Made by a program: the position numbers and the translations under genes. The notes beneath the pieces were generated by a model, which was not told where the DNA came from, did not search any database, and was given only the letters and a program-made list of their open reading frames with translations. From NCBI GenBank assembly GCA_012519875.1, contig JAAYPL010000065.1:1-24917 (forward strand): 24,917 nucleotides of DNA, in the 5' to 3' direction. Below, piece by piece: positions 16,817 through 24,184 of the stretch. This DNA comes from Clostridiaceae bacterium. Lineage in GTDB: Bacteria > Bacillota > Clostridia > Saccharofermentanales > UBA5734. How positions within the stretch are numbered: position 1 is the stretch's first letter; the number at the start of each line of letters is the position of its first letter.

Positions 16817-17434
16817 GTGAAAAAAGCACTGGCTGTTTTGATGATCACTACCTCGGTTTTTGCATTAACAATGCCGATTGCAGCGGCAAACTACACCTTC
16901 TATGAAACAAGTGTCGATCAATACCAAAGCTGGACCTATGTATCCCAGGACGACGACATTATCAATGTTGATCCGCTAAACTATATTGAAACAACCTATT
17001 TTCATTACAAGGGGACTGATTATAACTTTACGCCGATCAAAGCTGTATCTGCAAATTACTATCATTGGAAAGGCAGCGCCGACCTGAACGCCAGCCAGGT
17101 TATTCAGGATACCTATACCGTTAAGACAACCGCTGATTTTGGTAATGAGGCGGCCGCTTTCTGAACTCAAGTCGGCTTTGCATATTCCCACTCGTCTGCA
17201 CTATCTGTTCAAAGTACAATCAGCCCGGGCCTTCCATCGGGATATTATTTTTTTGGTGTTAAATTCAGAATCAGAGACTTTAAAACACGAGAGAATAAGC
17301 AACGTTGGCGATTCAATTTGTGGAGCTGGTCATGGGAGCGCGTCAGCTCATCGAATCTATATTACTATGCAACCAAAGTTGACTATACAGGATCCGGCTC
17401 TCCGCCTACGTATTATGGATGGTATATGGCCTGA
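16817..17434 (+). pseudogene. Small secreted protein interrupted by one in-frame TGA
   Basis: The frame begins at GTG 16817 with AAAGGA upstream and encodes a textbook signal peptide: KK, a hydrophobic stretch (about 4-22), then AAA. The first part (115 codons) is rich in Tyr, Asp and Thr and stops at TGA 17162-17164. The same frame then stays open for 89 more codons to TGA 17432-17434. That second part looks like real protein (GLPSGYYFFGVKF, RWRFNLWSWSWERV, PTYYGWYM) and has no start or ribosome site of its own. A nonsense mutation in a gene of about 205 codons is the simplest reading; readthrough or a base error cannot be excluded. Selenocysteine seems unlikely as no suitable hairpin is obvious after the TGA. 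I do not recognise the family. An alternative upstream ATG at 16766 lacks a ribosome site. Confidence 0.7.
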
Positions 17435-17458
17435 TTGATCGAAAGGAAGCAGATTTCA

Positions 17459-18514
17459 ATGTACCAAAGATCAGCGATTATGATGATTGTCTTGAGCCTA
17501 TTGATCGGGACTTGTTCCTGTGGGTCGGTCGGTATTACAGGTGAAACAATTGATGCCAGATTACTGGTTGACCTGACGGTTCCCGATCATTCCGATATTT
17601 CATTTCAACTGCAATGGTACAGGATTTCTGATCAATTTCCCACGTCGCTGAAAGATGCTTCAGACATGATGTACATGGTCGGACAGGAGGTCACTTTGGA
17701 AGGGGAGAATATCGACCAGCTATCCGGTGCCCTCCTGTCGGTCCGACTGATTGATCTTGCGGACCTCACGGGAAAAGACTACTTTCGAACACTTCTGATT
17801 GAGGAAGACTACGTATACAAAAACGGTCGATATTTAAATGCTGAGGGTATATATCGGGAACCGCGGAGCGCAGACATCATGGGGGCCCGGCGGCTGCTTG
17901 ACAATTACATTGCAAAAGCTAAGGTTCTGTTATTCAGCATGTCGTACGAGGGCTCCGTGACCAAGGCGGTCCGCGTTTGGTCGATGGAAATCGAAGAACT
18001 TGCGTACCGATGTGATTTCGAGCTGTTTCAAATCAAACCGGAGGCATTGCCGGGAAATGATACCCAAGAGCTGTTTGCGGACTTTCAACCCTCAAGTTAC
18101 GGAGGGGTGCTGGCCGGGCCTTCATTGGCCAATTGCGGTTACCTATTTGTTCAAGGAAAAGCCGAGAAAGCTATTTCCGACATTTCTTGCAGGGCATTAA
18201 ATAAAGGTTGCCGGATAATCGGACCTGACGCAGACGAGATGGACCGGTCAATTTGTGGTGGTCGCACATCCCCTCCACCAAAAACCGGCGATTTTTCCGC
18301 CGGTGAATCGGTCGATCTGGTTTTTGATTATATATTTGCGGATCCGGAAGATAAGCCGTTACGCACCTATGATCTTGCTGTGGCCTGCCTGCTTACCTCA
18401 TTTGATATGTCCGATGGCAGGGTTCTGCATAGCTACCATTACCAGCCCTCCATGCGCTCACCGGAGTTTGCCCTCGTTCATTTGCTGCATGCCTATCGTA
18501 GTACTCACCGTTAG
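17459..18514 (+). CDS. Uncharacterised exported protein, lipoprotein-like
   Basis: A 351-residue protein of unknown function. The N-terminus MYQRSAIMMIVLSLLIG is a signal peptide ending at TCSCGS; C19 or C21 could carry lipid, though neither fits the lipobox perfectly. The rest is soluble, without repeats or transmembrane segments, and is rich in Asp and Leu. Cysteines occur at several positions in the second half, where SCRALNKGCRI and SICGG stand close together. The chosen ATG has AAGGA 11 nt upstream; an in-frame TTG at 17435 has no site. It starts 25 nt after the end of the interrupted secreted gene and has no promoter of its own that I can see, so the two were probably co-transcribed. 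A surface or secretion-related role is only inference. Confidence 0.75.
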   Translation: MYQRSAIMMIVLSLLIGTCSCGSVGITGETIDARLLVDLTVPDHSDISFQLQWYRISDQFPTSLKDASDMMYMVGQEVTLEGENIDQLSGALLSVRLIDLADLTGKDYFRTLLIEEDYVYKNGRYLNAEGIYREPRSADIMGARRLLDNYIAKAKVLLFSMSYEGSVTKAVRVWSMEIEELAYRCDFELFQIKPEALPGNDTQELFADFQPSSYGGVLAGPSLANCGYLFVQGKAEKAISDISCRALNKGCRIIGPDADEMDRSICGGRTSPPPKTGDFSAGESVDLVFDYIFADPEDKPLRTYDLAVACLLTSFDMSDGRVLHSYHYQPSMRSPEFALVHLLHAYRSTHR

Positions 18515-18527
18515 TACTCTTTGATTT
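18500..18527 (+). terminator. Weak hairpin at the end of the lipoprotein-like gene
   Basis: AGTACT (18500-18505) and AGTACT (18513-18518) can pair across a 7-nt loop that overlaps the stop codon, followed by CTTTGATTT. The stem is short and AT-rich, so termination would be weak. Confidence 0.3.
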
Positions 18528-18553
18528 AACTTTATAGAGGATGGCATGATTTC

Positions 18554-18562
18554 TGCTATAAT
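18554..18562 (+). promoter_or_regulatory. Extended -10 promoter for the dihydrouridine synthase gene
   Basis: TGCTATAAT is a perfect extended -10 with TATAAT at 18557-18562. The -35 position (ATAGAG) is poor. The start would be near 18569, leaving a very short leader before the ATG at 18592. Confidence 0.6.
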
Positions 18563-18591
18563 TGGTTTACTAAGTAATGCAGGTATATTGC

Positions 18592-19638
18592 ATGTCAACC
18601 TTGTTTTTATATCCGCTCCGGATTGGAAATGTCAGACTGGATAATAATTTGGCATTGGCACCGTTGGCCGGTACGTCTAATTTGGCTTTTCGGCCGATTT
18701 GTCGGCGTTTTGGGGCCGGTCTGACAGTTACCGAACTGGTCAGCGCGCGGGGTGTTTGTCACGATCCGGATTTTCATCGCAACTGGCGTTATCTGGTTTT
18801 CGACCCGGCCGAGAGGCCGATTGCCATTCAACTTTTCGGTAGTGACCCGAAGGATTTTTCCCATGCCATTCGCCGCATTCTTGAGCATCCGTTGCTGGGG
18901 CGATGCAGCATGATCGACTTGAATATGGGTTGCCCGGTCAACAAGATCGTTAAAGCCGGTGAGGGAGCTGCTCTGATGCGGACCCCTGATCTGGCTGCTT
19001 GGATTATTGAAGCCAGCGTCAAAACAGCCGGCGCGTTTAATAAGCCTGTTACGGTTAAGCTGCGCAAAGGCTGGGATGACGACCATGTTAACGCGGTTTA
19101 CCTTGCTCGTCGCGCTGAAAGCGCAGGTGCGGCAGCTTTGACCATTCACGGACGGACACGCAGCCAGTTCTACGGCGGCCAAGCGGACTGGTCGATCATC
19201 GGTGAAGTAAAGGCCGCCGTCAATATACCGGTTTATGGCAATGGTGACATCAATTCCCCGTCAGCAGCGCGGCGGATGATTCGAGAAACCGGGGTGGACG
19301 GCTTGATGATTGGGCGTGCGGCCCGGGGTAATCCCTGGATTTTCAGCTGGCTGACAAATGCATTGGGCGCAGAGGATCCGAAGGCGGATGCCGCGCCCGG
19401 GCTTACCCCCGATGACAAAATTCCGGTTATTTTGGAGCATCTCGATTCCCTGATTGATTTGCGCGGCGAGTCAACGGCGGTCCGCGAAATGAGAAAGCAG
19501 CTGATTTTTTATCTTAGCGGCACACCCCGCGGCGCCGAAATCAAGCGCCGGGCCATGGCCGCCGGTTCACGGTCGGAGATTTTAGCCGTATTGGAAGATT
19601 GGCGTATTAAATGCGAGAAACATTGTGAACATTCATAA
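18592..19638 (+). CDS. dus: tRNA-dihydrouridine synthase (DusB/NifR3-like)
   Basis: A 348-residue flavoenzyme that reduces uridines in the D loop of tRNAs with NADPH. Motifs in order: LAPLAGTSNLAFR for FMN binding, the NMGCPVNKIVKAGEGAAL segment with the family cysteine at about 114, VTVKLRKGWDD, TIHGRTRSQFYGGQADW, VYGNGDI and LMIGRAARGNPWIF. A helical C-terminal domain begins near 265. The start at ATG 18592 is 7 nt after AGGT and fits the family N-terminus; an in-frame ATG at 18577 is also possible. In Firmicutes this gene often lies near housekeeping translation genes. It is monocistronic here, as it has its own promoter and a gap before the next gene. Confidence 0.94.
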   Translation: MSTLFLYPLRIGNVRLDNNLALAPLAGTSNLAFRPICRRFGAGLTVTELVSARGVCHDPDFHRNWRYLVFDPAERPIAIQLFGSDPKDFSHAIRRILEHPLLGRCSMIDLNMGCPVNKIVKAGEGAALMRTPDLAAWIIEASVKTAGAFNKPVTVKLRKGWDDDHVNAVYLARRAESAGAAALTIHGRTRSQFYGGQADWSIIGEVKAAVNIPVYGNGDINSPSAARRMIRETGVDGLMIGRAARGNPWIFSWLTNALGAEDPKADAAPGLTPDDKIPVILEHLDSLIDLRGESTAVREMRKQLIFYLSGTPRGAEIKRRAMAAGSRSEILAVLEDWRIKCEKHCEHS

Positions 19639-19661
19639 TGGAAGTTGTTGGAGCTGCATAG

Positions 19662-19758
19662 TATAATAATAGGCGCGGCGCCGCAGCGAGGGGTGCGAGT
19701 CCATAGCAATGGAAAGGCTTGCGGCACCAGCAGGTTAATTTAAGGGGGAATCCTGGAT
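19662..19758 (+). promoter_or_regulatory. -10 element and structured leader of the EF-G-like gene
   Basis: TATAAT (19662-19667) is followed by a GC-rich leader unlike its surroundings. It contains the 10-bp palindrome GCGGCGCCGC (19675-19684) and a nested hairpin: GGTGC (19692-19696) with GCACC (19724-19728) enclosing TCCAT (19700-19704) and ATGGA (19709-19713) with loop AGCA. No good -35 is found 17 bp upstream. The ribosome site AAGGGGGA lies at 19742-19749. No known riboswitch was recognised. Confidence 0.45.
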
Positions 19759-21843
19759 ATGAAAAACTATCCCGCAGCAAAAATTCGCAATCTGGTTCTA
19801 CTAGGCCATGGTGGATCAGGAAAAACCGCATTCGCCGAGGCGGTCTTGTACAATGCCAAGGCTATTGACCGAATGGGTAAAGCCACTGATGGCAATACAG
19901 TCATGGATTTTGATTCCGAGGAAATCCGCCGCGAGATTTCACTGAATACTTCCGTTGCCGCATGTGCATGGCATGATTATAAAGTAAATCTGATCGACAC
20001 TCCAGGCGATTTCGACTTCCTTGGCGAGGTGATGATGGGGCTCCGTGTGGCTGATGCCGGCTTGATTCTGATCAGTGCCAAGGACGGCGCATCGGTTGGC
20101 GCCGAAAAAGCAATACGGCAAAGCCGAAAACTTAAATTGCCGCTTTTTTATTTTGTCAGTCGAATGGATGAGGCCCATGCCGATTTTAACAAGGCGCTGG
20201 AGAGCTTGCAGGAAACCTTTGGCAATCAGGCTGTTCCTTTTGCGCTGCCAATTGTCCATGAAGGCACGATGACCGGGATCGTCGATGTTGTCGAGGGGAA
20301 AGCCTATGCAATGGATGGTAAGACCAACGCTTTAAAACCGATCGACATCCCGGCGGCTTTACAGGATTCGGTCTCGGCACTGCAGGATTCTTTGCATGAA
20401 ACCGTTGCCGAAACCAGCGAGGCACTGCTGGAAAAATTTTTTAGCGGCGAACCATTTACGGTTGAAGAGATGACTACCGGTTTGCAGGCGGCTGTTGCCG
20501 ACGGTTCGATCAACCCGGTTTTTGTCGGATCCGGCACCATGAATTGGGGCATCGGTTTTACGATGGATCGTATTTGTCGTTACATGCCGGCTCCGACAGA
20601 TGCTGCGGCCGTCAAAGCCGCGATGCCGGACGGCACGGCCATTGATGTTAATCTGGATCCCGACGCGCCGTTGGCGGCTTTTGTTTTCAAAACGATTGCC
20701 GACCCGTTTGTCGGTCGTATCTCAATGTTCCGAGTCTATTCCGGCACTTTCAAGGCCAACAGCTCGGTTTACAATCCAATTAAGGAAAAAGACGAACGAA
20801 TCGGCGCTCTCTTTACCATGGTGGGCAAAAAGCAGCTGTCGACCGACGAGGTTGTTGCCGGCGATATTGGTGCGGTAACCAAATTATTGTTGACCACAAC
20901 CAATGACACCTTGTGTGATCGTAGCCAGCCGGTCATCTTGAAGCAGATTAAGTTTCCGGTTCCATGTTTGTCGATGGCTATTCTGCCCAGCGTCAAAGGT
21001 GAGGAGGACAAAATCATGTCCGGCCTCAACAAGCTTAAGGATGAAGACCCGGTTTTTGAAGTTGTCAACGATGCCGAAACCCGTCAAATGGTCATATCCG
21101 GTTTGGGGGAACAGCAACTGGATGTGCTTCGGAGCAAGTTAAAGGCCAAATTCAATGTCGATGCCGTATTGGAGGAACCGCGGGTTGCCTATCGTGAGAC
21201 CATCCGTAAGAAAGTTCGAGTCCAGGGCAGACATAAAAAGCAAACCGGCGGCCATGGTCAATACGGAGACGTGTGGATCGAATTTGAACCCGGAGATGAA
21301 GAGGGGCTGATCTTCGAAGAAAAAATCTTCGGCGGCTCGGTTCCGAAATCATACCATCCCGCTGTTGAAAAAGGATTGCAGGAGGCCATCCAAAAAGGTG
21401 TGCTGGCAGGTTACCCCGTGGTCAATCTCAAAGCCACCTTGGTTGATGGGTCTTATCACGACGTAGACTCCTCGGAACTTGCTTTCAAATTGGCGGCACG
21501 CTTGGCCTACAGAAGCGGGTTGCCTCAGGCTGCGCCGGTTTTGCTCGAGCCGATCAGCTCGGTCGAAGTTCATATTCCGGAGACTTTCCTCGGAGATATT
21601 ATGGGGGATATGAACAGGCGGCGAGGCAGAATTATGGGGATCAATCCGGATGGGGACGAGCAGGTTGTATTGGCGGAAGCTCCCACATCGGAACTGGCCA
21701 AATATGCCACTGACCTGAAATCAATGACCCAGGGCAGGGGCTGGTACACGATTTCCTTTGCCCGTTATGAGCAAGCACCCCAGCAGATCGCCGATAAAGT
21801 CATCGCCGACGCCAAGCAACGCATGGAGGAAGATGAAGACTAA
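19759..21843 (+). CDS. Elongation factor G-like translational GTPase (EF-G2 type)
   Basis: A 694-residue five-domain protein with the EF-G layout: GTPase domain, domain II near 310-395, and domains III-V with QTGGHGQYGDVWIEFEP in domain IV. G1 is GHGGSGKT (16-23). G3 reads DTPGDFDF (80-87), so the histidine of DTPGH that helps trigger GTP hydrolysis is D84. G4 reads SRMD (134-137) instead of NKMD. These changes mark a paralogue group found beside normal EF-G in many Clostridia and other bacteria, not the main translocase. The role is unsettled; ribosome recycling or stress functions have been suggested for related paralogues. AAGGGGGA lies 9 nt before the ATG. It is probably a single-gene transcript. 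Confidence 0.92.
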   Translation: MKNYPAAKIRNLVLLGHGGSGKTAFAEAVLYNAKAIDRMGKATDGNTVMDFDSEEIRREISLNTSVAACAWHDYKVNLIDTPGDFDFLGEVMMGLRVADAGLILISAKDGASVGAEKAIRQSRKLKLPLFYFVSRMDEAHADFNKALESLQETFGNQAVPFALPIVHEGTMTGIVDVVEGKAYAMDGKTNALKPIDIPAALQDSVSALQDSLHETVAETSEALLEKFFSGEPFTVEEMTTGLQAAVADGSINPVFVGSGTMNWGIGFTMDRICRYMPAPTDAAAVKAAMPDGTAIDVNLDPDAPLAAFVFKTIADPFVGRISMFRVYSGTFKANSSVYNPIKEKDERIGALFTMVGKKQLSTDEVVAGDIGAVTKLLLTTTNDTLCDRSQPVILKQIKFPVPCLSMAILPSVKGEEDKIMSGLNKLKDEDPVFEVVNDAETRQMVISGLGEQQLDVLRSKLKAKFNVDAVLEEPRVAYRETIRKKVRVQGRHKKQTGGHGQYGDVWIEFEPGDEEGLIFEEKIFGGSVPKSYHPAVEKGLQEAIQKGVLAGYPVVNLKATLVDGSYHDVDSSELAFKLAARLAYRSGLPQAAPVLLEPISSVEVHIPETFLGDIMGDMNRRRGRIMGINPDGDEQVVLAEAPTSELAKYATDLKSMTQGRGWYTISFARYEQAPQQIADKVIADAKQRMEEDED

Positions 21844-21902
21844 AGACCGTTTTAGCAAGCTCGATCGTTTATAATTTGCTTCAACAAGCGTATTTTGATT
21901 GC

Positions 21903-21940
21903 TGAAATCTCCTGGTTCAATGTTGGATCAGGAGATTTCA
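21903..21940 (+). repeat. Perfect 12-bp inverted repeat downstream of the EF-G-like gene
   Basis: TGAAATCTCCTG (21903-21914) pairs perfectly with CAGGAGATTTCA (21929-21940) across a 14-nt loop. No T run follows on either strand, so it is not a standard intrinsic terminator. It may still cap the EF-G-like transcript or be a protein-binding site. Confidence 0.55.
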
Positions 21941-21974
21941 ATTGCATGGCCCCTTTCGGTTGTAATTGCCCGAA

Positions 21975-21997
21975 GGCGGATCTTCGGGGGATCCGCC
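21975..21997 (+). repeat. 8-bp GC-rich hairpin in the same gap
   Basis: GGCGGATC (21975-21982) pairs with GATCCGCC (21990-21997) across a 7-nt loop, again without a T run. With the larger hairpin it fills the 277-nt gap between the EF-G-like gene and the CBS gene. Nothing else coding is seen there. Confidence 0.45.
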
Positions 21998-22004
21998 ACC
22001 CCAC

Positions 22005-22033
22005 TTGCCCTATGAGAAAAAACCTGTTATCAT
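22005..22033 (+). promoter_or_regulatory. Candidate promoter for the CBS-domain gene
   Basis: TTGCCC (22005-22010) and TATCAT (22028-22033) are separated by 17 bp. The start would fall near 22040, about 80 nt before the GTG at 22121. Confidence 0.55.
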
Positions 22034-22120
22034 TGGGCTGATCGCACATTCGAAAGGCGATCCTATGTCCGGATTTCCCCTTTAGTTATCGAGCCGGATT
22101 CAAAAAGGAGATATGCCATC

Positions 22121-23497
22121 GTGGAAGACGGCAGTAGTATAAGCTACTTCTTATCGGCTGTAGGTCAGCCCGTTTCTTCAATGCCCCTAATACTCGATCT
22201 GCTGGTTCTGTTCATTCTGATTTTTATCAATGCATTTTTTTCGGCATCAGAAATTGCCATCATCACTCTGAACGATAACATGATCAAAAAAAAAGCTGAG
22301 GAAGGCGATCGGGTCTCTCAACGCCTATCTAAGCTCATGTCCGAACCCAGCTCTTTTCTGGCTACGATTCAGGTCGGCGTCACATTGGCCGGGTTTTTGT
22401 CCTCTGCCTTTGCCGCCGATAAATTCGCCAGAAGGCTTTACGATGTTTTGGCTATCGAGAACCGCGCGATATACGACATCAGCCTGGTTGTTGTCACCAT
22501 TATTCTGGCCTATTTTTCATTGGTTTTCGGAGAGCTGGTGCCCAAGCGGATCGCACAAAACAATCCCGAAAAGATGGCCCGCGGCGTCGTCAACATTATC
22601 CGCGCAACCGGCGTCGTTCTGCGCCCGTTCATCTTTCTGCTGACCGCATCCACCAATTTGATTTTAAAACTTTTGGGGATCAATCCGAATGCCAACGACC
22701 GGCGTGTTACCGAGGAAGAAATCCGCATGCTGGTTGATGTTGGACGTGAAACCGGCAGCATTCATGCCAACGAGAAGGAAATGATCGAGAACATCTTTGA
22801 ATTCAATGACAAAGAGGTTTCGGAGATCATGACCCATCGAACCAGTGTCGTATCCCTGGATGTCGACTCCAGTTATGCCGAAGTTCTGGAAGTAGCGGTT
22901 CATGAAAAATATACCCGTATCCCGGTCTACGAAGATAGCATTGATAATATCATCGGGATTTTGCATATCAAAGATCTGCTTTATCATGCGGTCGAAGGCC
23001 TTGCCCAGCCGTTTTCCCTGCGGCACATGATCCGCCCGCCCTACATTGTTCCGGAATCCAAGACCATTGACGCCCTTTTCCGGGAAATGCAGCGTGACCG
23101 AGCCCAAATGGCTGTCGTTATTGATGAGTATGGCGGAACCGCCGGCATTGTCACGGTCGAAGACTTGGTGGAGGAAATCGTGGGCAACATCCAGGATGAA
23201 TATGACGAAGAAGAGCAGGAAATTATTCAAAAAGACGACAATACATACCTGATCGCCGGCCAGACTTCTCTGGACGAGGTCGGTGAAGCTGTGAATCAGG
23301 AGTTCCCCGATGAGGATTATGATACTTTGGCCGGATTGGTGATCAATCTGCTCGGGCGGATACCGGATGAGAACGAATATCCGGAGGTTGAATTCGGCAA
23401 TCTTCGTCTCAAGGTCTTGGAGATGTCGGAAAAGAGAGTATCACTTATTGAATTGACCGTGCTGCCCGAAGCCGAAGAAGGAGAAGCAGATGACTGA
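22121..23497 (+). CDS. CNNM/CBS-domain membrane protein (CorC/HlyC family)
   Basis: A 458-residue membrane protein often annotated as hemolysin-like but related to magnesium/cobalt efflux proteins such as MpfA. A CNNM (DUF21) transmembrane domain has hydrophobic segments near 23-46, 85-105, 123-145 and 160-182; signature text includes FFSASEIAI and VFGELVPKRIA. Two CBS domains follow (about 225-345; ARTHR-like IMTHRTSVV and MAVVIDEYGGTAGIVTVEDL), then a CorC_HlyC domain to about 450. GTG is the start: AAGGAG lies 10 nt before it and the only ATG nearby (22113) is out of frame. The stop overlaps the HAD gene by 8 nt, so the two are translated together. Ion specificity cannot be read. Confidence 0.93.
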   Translation: MEDGSSISYFLSAVGQPVSSMPLILDLLVLFILIFINAFFSASEIAIITLNDNMIKKKAEEGDRVSQRLSKLMSEPSSFLATIQVGVTLAGFLSSAFAADKFARRLYDVLAIENRAIYDISLVVVTIILAYFSLVFGELVPKRIAQNNPEKMARGVVNIIRATGVVLRPFIFLLTASTNLILKLLGINPNANDRRVTEEEIRMLVDVGRETGSIHANEKEMIENIFEFNDKEVSEIMTHRTSVVSLDVDSSYAEVLEVAVHEKYTRIPVYEDSIDNIIGILHIKDLLYHAVEGLAQPFSLRHMIRPPYIVPESKTIDALFREMQRDRAQMAVVIDEYGGTAGIVTVEDLVEEIVGNIQDEYDEEEQEIIQKDDNTYLIAGQTSLDEVGEAVNQEFPDEDYDTLAGLVINLLGRIPDENEYPEVEFGNLRLKVLEMSEKRVSLIELTVLPEAEEGEADD

Positions 23498-24149
23498 CTG
23501 CTCCTTTTCGGGAGGGGCCGTCTTTTTCGATTTGGACGGGACCTTGCTGGATACGATACCACTGATTGTTGAATCATATCAGCATACTTTCCGGGACTTT
23601 TTTGGCAATCCGGGAAACCAAGCTGATATTCTGGCCGGAATCGGTCTTCCGTTGGATGACCTTTTCCGCAACTCGTGGCCTGAGCAAGCCGAGGCCATGA
23701 AAGCGGTTTATCTTCAGCACAATCATGCTCGACTGGATACGCATATTGCGATTTTTCGCGAAGTTCCGGTCATGCTGGAACGCTTGCGCCAATTAAAGAT
23801 TCCAATGGGAATTGTGACTTCTAAGGGTCAGTACTCCGCTATGCGCAGTCTAAGATTTTTTGATCTTGAACATTATTTCCAGATTTTTATCGTCAAAGAA
23901 TCTACCTTGTTGCACAAGCCGAACCCTGAACCGTTGTACGAGGGCATGCAGCAGATGCGAATAGATGATCCTGCCCGAGTTGTTTACGTTGGCGACAGTC
24001 TCCACGACCTGCTCTGCGCAAAAAGGGCGGGATGCCACAGTGCTATTGTGGATTGGACCGCAATGCCAAGAGAGCAATTATTGGCTGCCGATCCGGATCT
24101 TTGGTTGACGGAAACCGAGGAACTGGTCGATTATTTTAAAAATCTGTAA
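23490..24149 (+). CDS. HAD-family hydrolase (phosphoglycolate phosphatase/PpaX-like)
   Basis: A 219-residue cytoplasmic phosphatase of HAD subfamily IA. Motif I is FFDLDGTLLDT with nucleophile D14 and D16. Motif II is IVTSKGQ, the motif III lysine is in LHKPNPEPLY, and motif IV is VYVGDSLHDLLCAKRAG. A helical cap lies between motifs I and II (about 20-85). Phosphoglycolate phosphatase (Gph) and pyrophosphatase PpaX share this layout; the sequence does not separate them. AAGGAG lies 6 nt before the ATG, inside the preceding CBS gene. A TATAAT at 24150-24155, just after its stop, could start a separate transcript for the next gene. Confidence 0.88.
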   Translation: MTDCSFSGGAVFFDLDGTLLDTIPLIVESYQHTFRDFFGNPGNQADILAGIGLPLDDLFRNSWPEQAEAMKAVYLQHNHARLDTHIAIFREVPVMLERLRQLKIPMGIVTSKGQYSAMRSLRFFDLEHYFQIFIVKESTLLHKPNPEPLYEGMQQMRIDDPARVVYVGDSLHDLLCAKRAGCHSAIVDWTAMPREQLLAADPDLWLTETEELVDYFKNL

Positions 24150-24184
24150 TATAATTGGATGGATTTTATTCTCGGAGGGCTAAC

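Noticed and set aside
17162..17164. Selenocysteine codon
   Set aside because: No convincing SECIS-like hairpin immediately follows, and the surrounding residues do not resemble a known selenoprotein.
17139..17438. 99-codon frame overlapping the second half of the secreted protein
   Set aside because: The frame continuous with the signal-peptide-bearing part gives a far more protein-like product; this one has no ribosome site.
16546..18514. tRNA-anchored integrative island
   Set aside because: I found no integrase and no repeat of the tRNA 3' end downstream, so island status is not claimed.
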